Below, in pieces: positions 1 to 9,348 of a stretch of 64,000 nt of DNA. A program made the translations under genes and the position numbers. Source of the stretch: Tropicimonas_B omnivorans (GTDB lineage Bacteria; Pseudomonadota; Alphaproteobacteria; Rhodobacterales; Rhodobacteraceae); contig NZ_JAVRHL010000006.1 in assembly GCF_031846565.1 (NCBI RefSeq), positions 1-64,000 of the forward strand, read 5' to 3'. Under the pieces are notes generated by a model, which had not been told where the DNA came from, made no database searches, and was given only the letters and a program-made list of their open reading frames with translations. The number at the start of each line of letters is the position of its first letter. Positions within the stretch are counted from its first letter, which is position 1.

Positions 1-1086
1 TCGCCCGGCCCTCGCGCGCGAGGCCTGCGTGTCCGCTTGTGCCTCGTTCCAGGCCGTGCGGTATTCCTCGATGAAGGTGTCGAGGAGGGCAGGGTGAAGC
101 AGGCATTCCCGAAGACCGGCCAGGACCCGCTCTTCGACAGCGTCGCGGCGGATGGTGGTTCGGTTAGTACAGATGGCCGGTCCCTTGTTGCGCACCGCCG
201 AGCACCCGTAACGGGTTTTGTTGATGAGTGTGTAGGTTGCCCCGCAGCATCCGCATTTGATCAGTCCTGAGAGGAGGTAGCTAGGGCGGCGTCCTCGCTC
301 GGGGCGAAGTCCACCGTCCTGAATCCCTGCGGGGTTCATCTCCTCTCGCACGGCGCCCTGACGCATCTTGACTCGGTGCCAAAGTACATCCTCCACGAGG
401 CGCAGCTCCGGAATGTCCTCAATGACCCACGCATCAGGCGGGTTGAGGCGCGCCTGACGTTTGCCGGTCTCGGGATCCTTGACGAACCGCTGCCGGTTCC
501 AGACCCGGCGGCCGATGTAGAGCTCGTTGTTCAGAATGCCGGTGCCGCGTTTGTGGTTGCCGGAAATGGTCGAGAAGCTCCATCGCCCACTTCCATTACC
601 CGGACTGGGAATGCCCTCGGCATTCAAGGCAGCCGCGATGGAGCGCGCGCTCAGGCCAGCGGCGTAGTTCTCGAAGATCCTGACAATCGTCACGGCTTCC
701 TCGGGCACGATGTCCAAGTCACCAGTCGTAAGCTTGCCGTCCGGCTGGGGCTGGCGCAGGGGGCGATAACCATAGCTGCGCCCACCGGCCGACTTGCCGC
801 CGCGCACCCGGCCTTCGAGCCCGCGATGTGTCTTGTGGGCGAGGTTCTTCAGGAAGAGGGCCGACATCGTGCCGCCGAGGCCGATATGCATCTCGTTGAT
901 CTCGCCCTCGGCCTTGGTCGAGATCGACACATCGAGGAAGCTCATGCGCTTGTGGAGGGCCGCGATATGCTCCTGATCGCGCGACAGCCGGTCGAGCGCC
1001 TCCGCGACAATGATGTCGAAGTGGCCGTTCATCGCGGCTTGCTGCATCGATTGAAAGCCGGGCCGCAGGTGCGAGGCGCCACTCAT
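1..1086 (-). pseudogene. Large serine recombinase, 5'-truncated and running off the window's left edge
   Basis: Minus-strand frame open from 1086 to the window edge (362 codons). It begins MSGASHLRPGFQ and reads EALDRLSRDQEHIAALHKR, typical of the second half of the serine resolvase catalytic domain. The recombinase domain follows (GRSYGYRPL; then LNNELYIGRRVWNRQRF), and then a zinc beta-ribbon with two Cys-x-Cys-Cys/Cys pairs (LIKCGCCGATYTL, RYGCSAVRNKG). The N-terminal strand with the catalytic serine and first arginines is missing, because the frame abuts the truncated FtsH-like gene at about 1090. The 3' end lies outside the window. Such recombinases integrate or excise genomic islands; this copy should be inactive. 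The family call is firm; the loss of the first 60-70 residues is inferred from usual family architecture. Confidence 0.85.
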
Positions 1087-1090
1087 AGCC

Positions 1091-2830
1091 TCATCGGCCG
1101 CCGTCGCGGGATAGCTGCATCCGGCGGACCGGTCCCGCGCCCAGGAGGCTCGCGACAATGGCGTGTCCGCATTCGTGGATCGCAATCCGGCGATCATAGC
1201 CTTCGAGTACGGGCGGACGCGCCGCGATCAGCGTCTGGATGCGCAGAAGCTGGCCCGACCGCCGCGCCTGCGCCTTCGCCGCGCGAATGGCCGCGTCGAT
1301 CATGGCTGGCGTCTCGCCCGAGAAAACCCGTGCGAGCATTGCAAGATCCGGCTCCGTCGCCTCTGGCAGGGCGCGCCGCAGCATGTGCAGGATCTGGACC
1401 TGCGTCGGACGCCCCAGACTATGATGCAGGTCAAAACGCCCTGGCCGCAAGATCGCCGGATCCAGTGCATCCTTATGGTTTGTCGCACCGATCAACAGCA
1501 CGCCCTCGCCACGCCGGAGGTTGTCGATCTCCTGGAGGAACTGGTTGACGACCTGCCGGCGATAACTCTCCGCATGACGGTCCTGGCTTTCGCGCGAGCC
1601 TGCGGCGTCGACCTCATCGACGAACAGCACGCAGGGCCGCCTCGATGCGGCTTGCGAGAAGGTGCGCCGCATTTCGCGCAACATGTCGCCAAGATGGCCG
1701 CCGCTTTGCCAATTGCCGAAGGACCCTTCGACAAGAGGCACCCGGGCCGAGGCCGCAATGGCGCGGGCGAGGAGCGTCTTGCCGCTGCCGGGCTCGCCCT
1801 CAAGGTGGAGCGATGCGCTGAGTTCTGTCCACTGCGCCTCGCCGCGCCGCCAAGCGGCCAGATCCGTTACAAGATCCCGCGCGGCCTGATGCGTGGGCGT
1901 GTCACCGCCGATCTCCTCAAGCGTCATGTCGGATGAGGTATTAGCCGAAGGCGCCAGAAGCGCCGTCAGTTTATGCGCTACAGCCGAGGCATCCGGCTCC
2001 CGCAGGGCGGACATCAGGCTCGGCATATCGAGTGTTGTAAGCACCTCGTTGTCGGGCAGATGCGGGCGGACCAGCGCGGCATCGATCTTGCCAGTGGCGG
2101 AATGGGTCCGGCCGAGCAGCTTAAGAATGAGGTCGCGGTTGATCGGCGCCAGCCGCTTGGCAGGCGGTAGAACCCGGCGAAGCTCTGGCGGAAGCAACGC
2201 AGTTTCCGGAAGCAGTATCATCAGCGGATGCGGCAGGGTCAGCGCCGTCAGGATCTCCTGCTCGATCTTGGCAATAGCCTGTTCGCTGATCTTCCTGGCC
2301 CCGCTATCCATCGGGCGCAGAAGCTGGAGCACGCCGGAGTCCATGTGGCGGGGCGCGCGGGCGTGCGCTGTCCAGCCTTCCGGCACTAACAGTCGGCCGA
2401 TCAATGTGGCCGCACCGGAAAGCTGCGCAGGGACGATCCCCTCCAGCACGGTCACCGCGCGCGGTTCGAGCGCGTCCAGGAAATGTTCCTCGCGGATGAA
2501 GGTGGCGGCAAGACGCAGCGCCATCAGGATTTTGCCCGTGGCAATGGTGTGAGGCGGCCGGTCCGAGCCGCGATCATCCAGGGCGACGCCATCGACACCG
2601 GCTGCGCGCATCGCGGCGAGGTCGCGCGGATCGTGCTTCTGCGTGGAGTCCATCCCATCAAGCAGCTCGATGACACCGGGCGGCGTCCTTTTGCTGCGCG
2701 GCGCAATCGCGTCGCCATCCATGTCGATGTCCAGATCGAAGCTGCTGTCATCTTCGGATTCATGCAGGCGGCGCAGGATCGTGCGGGCAAAAGGCGCCCA
2801 AGGGGCGTTCGTGTTAGTGGTCTTCGGCAT
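1091..2830 (-). pseudogene. FtsH-like AAA+ ATPase/M41 protease, C-terminally truncated
   Basis: 579 codons from an ATG at 2830, chosen because GGAG lies 9 nt upstream; longer upstream starts have no ribosome site. A 340-residue poorly conserved N-terminal region comes before an AAA+ module: Walker A GEPGSGKT near residue 350, Walker B CVLFVDEVDA, sensor GATNHKDALDPAILRPGRFD with arginine fingers. A peptidase M41 start follows with the zinc motif HECGH. The frame stops about 20 residues after HECGH, whereas M41 domains usually need about 150 more residues, including the third metal ligand. Proteolysis is therefore presumably lost; ATPase activity could remain. The protein lacks an obvious N-terminal membrane segment, unlike housekeeping FtsH. 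The stop falls at the junction with the truncated serine recombinase. Confidence 0.8.
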
Positions 2831-2919
2831 GTCGCTTTGCTCCATGGCACAGGAAAAGGGGCCGGCTGACGCCGGTTCTTTCTTCAAAAAAAAGGGGGGA
2901 AGGGACGGACGGGGCGGGA

Positions 2920-3858
2920 TCAGTCCGGGGCAGGGGCGCCGGGATCGAGCCGGTCCAGCATGTCCAGGATCACCGGCTCCAGATCGCCGGCGTAGATCTC
3001 CGACTTCACATTCAGCCACGGGCCATAGTGTTCAGCTGGAACGACGCTGCCGGGATGGCTACGTCTGAGCGCGGCATGCATCTTTTTCTCCTGGCACAAT
3101 GCGAGGTGTCCGGTCCGGATCTGGATGCTGCGAAGGATCTGCCCGGAAGGCTGGGCTTGCTCGAACAGGTCGGGGGTCCGCAGGAGCTGCCAGTTCATCC
3201 GGCTCTCCGGATTCCGGGAAAACCCGAGCTTCACCAGCGGCCGCAGTCCGGGAAGCTTGAAGCGCATGCAGTAGATGAAGCTTGGGCTCGCCGACCAGCA
3301 AACGCCGCAGCCTGCGCAGCTGACGCGTTCGGTGCGCATGTTCACGCGCGCGATCTCCTGCTCGTGTCCGCAGTCGTGGCGGTAGCGGCGGTAGTTCACG
3401 CCGCGCTCATGTGCGGGACCGAGCAGGGTCCAGCCAGCGGCCGTCGCCTCGGCCTCTTCCTTGGTGCGCTGGCATGTCTCACAGCGCAGCGCGCAGGCGC
3501 CGGCCACGATCCGCTTGATCAGCTCGAACTGGCGGCTGACCTCGTGGCCGCAGGGAGCGCGATAGCGGCCGCGCTTGGGGTCGTGCGGGTCGCGTCCCAG
3601 CCATTCGAGCCCGGCTGCGGTGGCATCCTCCTGCCAGCGGGCCCTGACGCAGTGCGGGCAGACGGGGGTGTGATCCATCAGCACGTTGCGCTTGCTGGTA
3701 TGCCCGAGACCGCAGCACTCGCAGAGGAGCACAATCCGGTAGCGATCCGCGCCGCGGCGCGTGATGCGGTAGCCCTTAGCGCGGGCCATCCGCTGCCAGT
3801 GGTCGGGGATCGTCGCGGCGAAGGGCGCGGGGGTGGTGGTAGTGTCGGGTTGGGTCAT
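2920..3858 (-). CDS. GIY-YIG-like (T5orf172-type) protein with zinc-ribbon repeats
   Basis: 312 residues; GGAG about 8 nt upstream of ATG 3858. The N-terminal two thirds hold repeated Cys-pair ribbons: CECCGLG with CPHC, then CGHE..CETC, then CGHE..CAGCGVC. These look like tandem zinc-binding units. From about residue 190 comes FIYCMRFK...VKLGFSRNPESRM, the first strands of a GIY-YIG fold as in phage T5orf172 proteins, followed by H-A-L and EHYGPW segments expected later in that fold. This suggests a DNA-binding nuclease. The target is unknown. It lies with an FtsH-like remnant and a mobilization module, so it probably belongs to an island. Function is inferred from fold motifs only. Confidence 0.6.
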   Translation of the reverse strand: MTQPDTTTTPAPFAATIPDHWQRMARAKGYRITRRGADRYRIVLLCECCGLGHTSKRNVLMDHTPVCPHCVRARWQEDATAAGLEWLGRDPHDPKRGRYRAPCGHEVSRQFELIKRIVAGACALRCETCQRTKEEAEATAAGWTLLGPAHERGVNYRRYRHDCGHEQEIARVNMRTERVSCAGCGVCWSASPSFIYCMRFKLPGLRPLVKLGFSRNPESRMNWQLLRTPDLFEQAQPSGQILRSIQIRTGHLALCQEKKMHAALRRSHPGSVVPAEHYGPWLNVKSEIYAGDLEPVILDMLDRLDPGAPAPD

Positions 3859-3995
3859 GACGAGACTCCGGGATCAAAGCGTGGCCGTCCCGCGGCCTGG
3901 ACGGGCGCGGAGGACGGCACGCGGAACTGACGTGCGGGAACGGGGAGAGGCGCCCGGCGCGGCGCGCGCGGGCCGGTAAAGCCGTGGCGGGGAGG

Positions 3996-4535
3996 TCAGA
4001 TCGCGCAGGTCGCGATAAGCGCGCCTGGCTCGGGATCGGAACTCGGCTCGGCCCAGGCCGCGACCGGGTCATTGAACTCGCCAAGCTCGGCAATGGCGTC
4101 GATCTGCTCGTGGCAGATCTTCAGCATCTGCCGCGTCCGAGCCGCGACCACGCCATGCTCGAGGCAAGCGAAGAGCTCCGCATGGGTGCCGAGCAGGGCG
4201 TGCAGGGCGGTGAAGGCCGCATCGCTGTCGCTTTCGATGAGCGCATGCGTGAGCATGCCCGACCGCTTGAGCGGTAGGTCCTCGTGGCGGGCAACCGGCG
4301 ACGCCGCGATGTGCCCCGCGAGGCCCAGCACCTCGGCCCGGGCGCGCTCGGCGGCTCTCGTCCAGCTGACGAACGCTGGATCGAAACAATCCGCATGCTC
4401 GAGATCGCGCTCGCACTCGATGTAGCGCGTGAGCGCCGGGATCAGCCGGGAGAACCCGGACGAGATCGGCGTATGCGAGAAGTGCGCAAACGGTTCAGTC
4501 ACGCTCGGCGGCGTGATACGCGGGAAGGTAGCCAT
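3996..4535 (-). CDS. Hypothetical protein (179 aa)
   Basis: Start MATF at 4535, placed by GGAG 6-9 nt upstream; earlier in-frame codons run into the promoter. The protein is mostly helical by composition, with no signal peptide or transmembrane segment, and begins with proline-rich PRITPPSVTEPF. I do not recognise a family. It is transcribed away from the small RHH gene at 4666 and has a good sigma70-like promoter with a palindrome directly upstream (4608-4637). Location beside a relaxase suggests a plasmid/island accessory role, but nothing in the sequence defines it. Confidence 0.55.
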   Translation of the reverse strand: MATFPRITPPSVTEPFAHFSHTPISSGFSRLIPALTRYIECERDLEHADCFDPAFVSWTRAAERARAEVLGLAGHIAASPVARHEDLPLKRSGMLTHALIESDSDAAFTALHALLGTHAELFACLEHGVVAARTRQMLKICHEQIDAIAELGEFNDPVAAWAEPSSDPEPGALIATCAI

Positions 4536-4607
4536 GGTGATCTCCATACGATCATTCAGGGTTAGGATCAGGGAGGTGTTGGTAGCACCGCCTTGATCCG
4601 CATATAA

Positions 4608-4637
4608 AGCATATGCTCTATAATGACATATTGTCAA
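4608..4637 (-). promoter_or_regulatory. Promoter with palindromic operator-like -10 region
   Basis: On the minus strand TTGACA (4632-4637) is followed after 18 nt by TATGCT (4608-4613). The -10 overlaps the perfect palindrome AGCATATGCT (4608-4617). It drives the 3996-4535 gene. The divergent gene at 4666 has TATAAT at 4652-4657, so the 130-bp gap probably serves both. The neighbouring RHH protein is a natural candidate to bind the palindrome; that is inference. Confidence 0.6.
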
Positions 4638-4665
4638 CGGCTTGGTTGCATTATAATCCGCTTTC

Positions 4666-4842
4666 ATGCCCAGAAAGACCGCCTATCCCGTCAAGAAGCT
4701 TGTGAGCCTGACTGAGGTTCAAGCTGAGCGGATCTCTGATTATCGGTTCGATCAAAGGATTGCCTCTGAAAACGAGGCGATCCGGCAGTTGATTGAGTAC
4801 GGGCTCAGGGCAGTAGAGGCCGAGCGCGATCAAGAGGCCTAG
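4666..4842 (+). CDS. Small ribbon-helix-helix (CopG/Arc-like) protein
   Basis: 58 codons. MPRKTAYPVKKLVSL is a plausible beta strand, followed by two helices with VQAERISDYRF and NEAIRQLIEYGLRAVEAE, the size and pattern of Arc/CopG/MobC-type RHH proteins. TATAAT lies 9-14 nt upstream of the ATG, so the message may be nearly leaderless; no clear Shine-Dalgarno is seen. It sits between the divergent promoter and the possible oriT/MobV relaxase. A role as autoregulator or relaxosome accessory factor fits, but is inferred from fold and position. Confidence 0.65.
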   Translation: MPRKTAYPVKKLVSLTEVQAERISDYRFDQRIASENEAIRQLIEYGLRAVEAERDQEA

Positions 4843-5263
4843 CGGAAAGGTTCCCGAACCTCTGGCTCGGGTGGCTACGCCAGGGCACAAACCTATTGAT
4901 TGTCCCGCGCATCGATGATCCGGCAAGCTGTTATGTCACACCAGCCCCTCCAGTTCTTATCTGGCAACCGACCCATATCGGATATCTAGATCCCGGACAG
5001 TCCGGGTTCAGCAGGCTGCTGACCGCGGACGGCTAGGGGAGGGCTAGCCCGTGCGCGCTCGACGAGGAGGGGATCGACGGGGGTATCCCCTCGCCAACAG
5101 GCATGTTGAAGGGTCGGGGCCCAGCCCGAACCTTCGGCGTGACGCGCGTCAACGATCCCGCTGCGGCTGGTCCCGGAAGCCCACCGAGCGAGGATGCTGA
5201 GCGCCGCCCGGTCGCGTCCCGGAAAGCGCCATCGGCGTGCGGGGTGTCGAGAGGGGCATCGCC

Positions 5264-5352
5264 TCTTCGGCCTGGGGTTTCGAAAGGGGATGCGCAGCGT
5301 TCCCCTTCGCCGAAGAGAGATAACACCGGACGCAAGTCGGGTGGTTATCTCT
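5264..5352. other. Nested inverted repeats in a 600-bp gene-free region: possible oriT of the MobV module
   Basis: No convincing gene lies between 4843 and 5451. Within it are two hairpins. One has outer arms TCTTCGGC (5264-5271) and GCCGAAGA (5309-5316) with inner arms AAGGGGA (5284-5290) and TCCCCTT (5301-5307). The second has AGAGATAAC (5316-5324) and GTTATCTCT (5344-5352), imperfectly extended inward around a GCAA loop. MobV/Pre relaxases recognise inverted repeats just upstream of their own gene, and the relaxase starts 100 bp downstream. I see no exact match to a known MobV nick site, so the oriT call is tentative. Confidence 0.4.
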
Positions 5353-5451
5353 AGTAGGTTTTGCCATGCGGAAGTCGACGTGGCAGACAAACAGATGATC
5401 TTGCTGAAATTGGTGTTTCGGATTTTCGACGATCGCGCGGATCCTAGGGGT

Positions 5452-7047
5452 ATGAAAGATCTACCCGACACCCAAACCCAGCTTTCCCCGGACGGTAATC
5501 CCCGTGCTGTTTCCGTCCGACTTGAATCACGCAACATGTCGAAGGCGAAGGGAACGCGGCGCCACGACTTCAGGATCGGCAAGCTTCCGAACTATGTCAA
5601 CAAGGACCGCGTAGATCTCAATTGCACCCTGATGCCGATGCGTCCTCTCCCGGAAATCCAGAAAGAGAATGCCGAGCTGCGCAAGAAAGCGGGGCGGCAG
5701 CGGGCCATGAAGTCGAATGCCGCCGTGATCACCTCAGGCATCATCACCTTCGGTCGCGAGGCGGCGCGTATGTTCGAGACCTTGCCGCCGGACCGGCAGG
5801 ATGACGCCTTCCGGAATCTCGCCAAGGCCATTGCGGCACAGCTCGACACATCGCTTGAATCCCTGGTCGTCCATCTCGACGAGAGCACGATCCATGCGCA
5901 CTTTACGCTCAGGAGTTACACGACCGCAGGTCTGGCTCTCAGCGAGGCCGCCAAGCGTGGGACGATGGCACGCCTCCAGGATCTGGCAGCCGAGATCATG
6001 CAGCAGTACGAGCCCGGAATCGAACGGGGCCACCGGAAGTGGGACCGCATCGAGGCCGGAGCGGATTATCCCGATACCCTCCATCGCAGCGTGCGCGAAC
6101 TGCATCAGGACCTGCCGGCGGAGCTCGAGGTGCTTCGCCGCCAGCGTGACGAGCAGCAAAGGGCGCTCGCGGAGATCTCGAGCGAGAGAAAGGCCGAGCG
6201 GGTCGCATTGGATGCACTCCTCGCAGACCGCGAAGACGTCGAGACGGATCTCGACCTCATGCGGGAGGAACAGCAGACCCGGATCGCCGAACTGGCCCGG
6301 ATGAAGGCTGACGAAAAGGCGCAGCAGGCGGAACTCGACGTGCTGACGGCCTCCGCCGACAAGACGCGAAGGCACCTGGCCGAGCTCGACGCCAAGGCGG
6401 TCGAGGAGGAGAAGAAGGACAAGCGACGGAAGACCTACTTGGTCCGCCTCGAGAAGAAAGAGACGGAGATCGCGGCACAGCAGGCGGACCTCGCCCGCAG
6501 GTCTGCGGACACGGCGGCCGCCGAAGCCGCTCTGACGGAGACTGCCCGCCATATCGAAACGCGTGAGGCCGACCTGGCGCTCCGGGAGCAGCGCCAGACC
6601 GAGGCGGCGGAGACGACTCGCCTAAAGGGCGTGCAACTGGAGGCCGAAGCGGTCGACGTGTCGAGGAGGGAAGAGGAGGTGGCGGCGGCCCGGTCCAACC
6701 TAGAGACAGAAGCCGAAGAGGTGCGGACGCAGAAGTGGGAACTTGATACCAGCCTCGCGGCCATCGATCATGTCCTTGGCGCGGTCGAGACAGGAGCGAT
6801 CCGGGTCAATGACAACGGGAAGATCACCCTGGATGATACGGCGCCAGTCCTGGCCGCGCCGAAGTTCCTTCGCTCTCGTCTGCTCCCGAGCATCATCCGG
6901 CTCGTTCGAAAGATCGACGAGACAGACAAGCGGGCGTCGCGTGTCGAGGAGATGATGACGCGGGTGCGCCGCCTCCTCTGCCGTCCGGATGTGCCGAAGG
7001 ACGTAGAGAAAGAGGCGAACGAAATCACGCTTGATTGGGACATGTGA
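5452..7047 (+). CDS. MobV-type (Mob_Pre) relaxase with long coiled coil
   Basis: About 531 residues from ATG 5452 (AGGGG just upstream); a later start MSKAKG at 5536 is also possible. It begins the family block MSKAKGTRRHDFRIGKLP..VNKDRVDLN, then has the histidine triad motif HLDESTIHAHF, equivalent to HxDE...HxH of Mob_Pre relaxases. This site nicks oriT and binds a metal. From about residue 220 to 430 is a charged heptad-rich coiled coil, common in this family. The C-terminal 80 residues are compact and unassigned. No coupling or T4SS proteins are nearby, so transfer would need a helper. The family assignment is firm; activity is untested. Confidence 0.85.
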   Translation: MKDLPDTQTQLSPDGNPRAVSVRLESRNMSKAKGTRRHDFRIGKLPNYVNKDRVDLNCTLMPMRPLPEIQKENAELRKKAGRQRAMKSNAAVITSGIITFGREAARMFETLPPDRQDDAFRNLAKAIAAQLDTSLESLVVHLDESTIHAHFTLRSYTTAGLALSEAAKRGTMARLQDLAAEIMQQYEPGIERGHRKWDRIEAGADYPDTLHRSVRELHQDLPAELEVLRRQRDEQQRALAEISSERKAERVALDALLADREDVETDLDLMREEQQTRIAELARMKADEKAQQAELDVLTASADKTRRHLAELDAKAVEEEKKDKRRKTYLVRLEKKETEIAAQQADLARRSADTAAAEAALTETARHIETREADLALREQRQTEAAETTRLKGVQLEAEAVDVSRREEEVAAARSNLETEAEEVRTQKWELDTSLAAIDHVLGAVETGAIRVNDNGKITLDDTAPVLAAPKFLRSRLLPSIIRLVRKIDETDKRASRVEEMMTRVRRLLCRPDVPKDVEKEANEITLDWDM

Positions 7048-7215
7048 AGACCTCCGCCGCAAGCGTTCGAGGCCTGGGCGTGAATCGTTCCGCGTGCAGG
7101 GAGCACGCGCCGAGCGCCGCGGTGATGCACGATCAGGCCGACCCCCCATGATGAACCCTAATTTACGTATAGGCAAGCGGTTGGCATATGTCGGGCGGAA
7201 GAGAAAGGACACGGC

Positions 7216-7989
7216 ATGAGGATCAGTGATCGAATACCCTGGCGCGTCGCCCTTCTTGCAGCCACGCTCAGCGGCGCACCGTCTCTTCCGTTTGCATTCG
7301 AGCGGGACGGATCTGTGGCGACCGTGTCCGGCCGTGCCGAGGTCGTCGATGGGGATGGCCTGCGGGTCGGACCGGTGGCAATCCGTATCCACGGCATCGA
7401 TGCTCCCGAGGCCGGTCAGACCTGCCGCGCCGCGGAAGGTGGCCGCTGGCCCTGCGGCGTCCAGGCGATCGCGGCTCTCGAAGCTATGGTCGGCAACCGG
7501 CAGGTCGTGTGTATCGCTCTGGATCGGGATCGCTATGGCCGCATCGTGGCGCGTTGCACCGTCGATGGCGCGGACGTAGCCGAAGCTCTCGTCCGGGCCG
7601 GCCTTGCATGGGCGTACCGTGAATACAGTTTCGACTACGTCGCGCTCGAAGATCCGGCCCGCGAGAGCGGCCACGGTATCTGGCAGGCACCAACCGAGCC
7701 GGCCTGGGAGTTTCGCGCCGACCGTTGGGGCCGAGCTGTCGCCGCGGCGCCAGACGGATGCCCGATCAAGGGCAACATCGCGTCGGACGGAGAACGGATA
7801 TATCAGGCAGTCTCAACCGGTCGTCGCAACATAGCCATTTTGGGCCTCGAGGAGATAGGCGTCCAGTGCTTCGGCGGGGGTTCTCCAGGCGAGAGTCTTT
7901 CGCGGTCTGCCGTTGAGAGCGGCGGCTACGGCATGGAGGACACATCGGGGGCATGGAGGCTAAGATCGGTGCCCTTGGGAAAGTACTGA
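7216..7989 (+). pseudogene. Secreted thermonuclease (SNase family), 3' end replaced by IS30
   Basis: AAAGGA 7 nt before the ATG; N-terminal signal-like segment to about residue 28 (WRVALLAATLSGAPSLPFAF). The SNc domain follows with EVVDGDGLRV, IRIHGIDAPE and DRYGRIVARC, including the arginines and acidic residues of staphylococcal-nuclease-like enzymes. After residue ~195 the tail GCPIKGNIASDGERIY starts the usual calcium/Cys C-terminal motif, which normally ends GERWFC. Instead, from about 7807 the frame reads through IS30 sequence. The catalytic core is intact, so a chimeric protein might still fold; the natural C terminus is lost. Confidence 0.8.
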
Positions 7990-8846
7990 CGGAGTAATCC
8001 GTTGGTGTTCTCGTTCGTGCCCCGCTGCCAAGGGCTTTGAGGATCGCAGAAGTAGACCGGCAATCCGTGATCAATCTTCAGGCCGGCGTGACGCGCCATC
8101 TCGGCGCCCTGGTCCCAGGCCAACGAGCGCAGCAGCTGTGTAGGCAGGGTCGTGATCGCAGCGGCGATGGCGTCACGGACGGCTTCGGCGCCATGGCCAG
8201 CGAGCGGTGGTCCGTTCTTCACTCGGGGCTCCTCACCGTGCCCCGGCATCGGCGGGAGGCGCAGAGGCATGGTGAACCGCGTAGTGCGCTCGACCAGCGT
8301 GCCGATCGCCGAGCGGTTCAGCCCCAGGATCAAATCTCCCTCCCAGTGGCCTGGCACGGCGCGGTCAGCGGCCTCCGGGGGCCGTTCGCTGATCATCACT
8401 TCCGGCGTGACGAAAGATTTCCCTCTCCCGGATCTGCGAGTGTGGGGAACGCGCAGGACCCGCCCTGTGCGCAGGCAGGCGGTCAGCTCCTGACGCAGGG
8501 CGCCGCAGCCTTGGATGTAGAGCGCCTGGTAGATCGCTTCGTGACTGATCCGCATCGTCTCGTCCTCGGGAAAGTCGGGAGGCAGTCTGTGCGACATCTG
8601 TTCGGGGCACCACGCCCGAGCCCATCTTCTGTGCTGGCGCCGCCCGTGCCGACGGCCTTTCCACGTCACGAGCGGACCCTCGAGCTCCGTGCCGTCCGGA
8701 CGCGCGAGCAGCCCCGCAAGTCGATCCTGCACGTAATCTCTGAGCGTATCGTTCACCGCCAGCTTCGCCGCTTTCGGTCGCCGTGCGGATCGCTCCGCAT
8801 GCCATTGCGCGGTCGTGGCCCGGTAATTCAGCGTGCGGGCGCTCCG
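7813..8846 (-). pseudogene. IS30-family transposase, frameshifted and 5'-truncated
   Basis: The main open part (7926-8756) contains VPGHWEGDLILGLNRSAIGTL, the IS30 DDE core with WEGD, plus LAWDQGAEMARHAG and YFCDPQSPWQRGTNENTNGL. The C-terminal part HAVAAALNGRPRKTLAW continues to a TGA at 7813 in another frame: near 7930 the sequence reads GATGTGTCCTCCATG where GATGTGCTCCATG is expected, two extra bases. Upstream of 8756 the frame NYRATTAQWHAERSARR continues to about 8846, where an IS5 fragment replaces the helix-turn-helix N terminus. The element interrupts the thermonuclease gene. Confidence 0.85.
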
Positions 8847-8847
8847 C

Positions 8848-9131
8848 AGCAGTTTGCCGGATGTCGACTGGCTGTTCGGCGATTACGGCTATGACGCAAA
8901 CTGGTTCCGAGACGCCTTGCAAGACAAAAGCATGCGCGCCTGCAAACGAGCTGGAAGCAGCGGAAGACGCCCGTGAAGTATGACAGGCTCCGCTATAAAC
9001 GCCGCAATCGGATCGAGGTCATGTTCGGCATACTCAAGGACCGGCGCCGAGTAGCCACGCGATCCGACAGGTGCCTGAAGGTCTTCCTCTCGGCAATCGC
9101 TCTGGCCGCTTTGGTCATCTACTGGCCATGA
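8848..9131 (+). pseudogene. IS5-family transposase, C-terminal fragment
   Basis: Reads GDYGYDANWFRDALQDKSM, then after a small indel near 8938 continues KTPVKYDRLRYKRRNRIEVMFG and ends LAALVIYWP with TGA at 9129-9131. This is the last third of an IS427-like IS5 transposase with the Y-x2-R-x3-E region. The N-terminal two thirds are missing, replaced by the truncated IS30. Non-functional. The 140 bp beyond it up to the tRNA fragment hold no gene. Confidence 0.8.
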
Positions 9132-9272
9132 GACCTGACGCTAGCTATGCTCTACTGAAAGCACCCCCGGCCCGGACAACTTGGGCGGCAGGTTCAAGTG
9201 CTCCGCGAAGGATCGGTCGATATACCCTGCCTTGCTCCAGGTAATTGAGAACTGCATCAGTCTGGGGTGGGA

Positions 9273-9321
9273 TGGAGGCGAGTACCGGAATCGAACCAGT
9301 GTACACGGATTTGCAATCCGC
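9273..9321. repeat. attL: displaced 3' half of tRNA-Cys
   Basis: Matches 48614-48662 at 48 of 49 positions, same orientation, covering the encoded CCA, acceptor 3' strand, T arm and anticodon GCA region. The single difference (A for G in the T stem) would turn a C-G pair into U-G. It ends inside the anticodon stem, so no full tRNA can be made. Read as the old chromosomal tRNA end left after integration. Confidence 0.88.
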
Positions 9322-9348
9322 CTTGGGCACTGATTTCATTGAAGTTTT

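Noticed and set aside
376..1548. 390-codon plus-strand open frame
   Set aside because: It is the antisense of the serine recombinase and AAA+ genes; its protein is low-complexity and matches no family, while the minus strand gives clear domains.
4986..5582. 198-codon minus-strand open frame in the gap before the MobV gene
   Set aside because: It overlaps the relaxase start antisense and has no recognisable domain; the area fits a non-coding oriT region better.
9273..9321. Second tRNA-Cys gene
   Set aside because: Only the 3' half is present; no 5' acceptor strand or D arm. Kept as attL.
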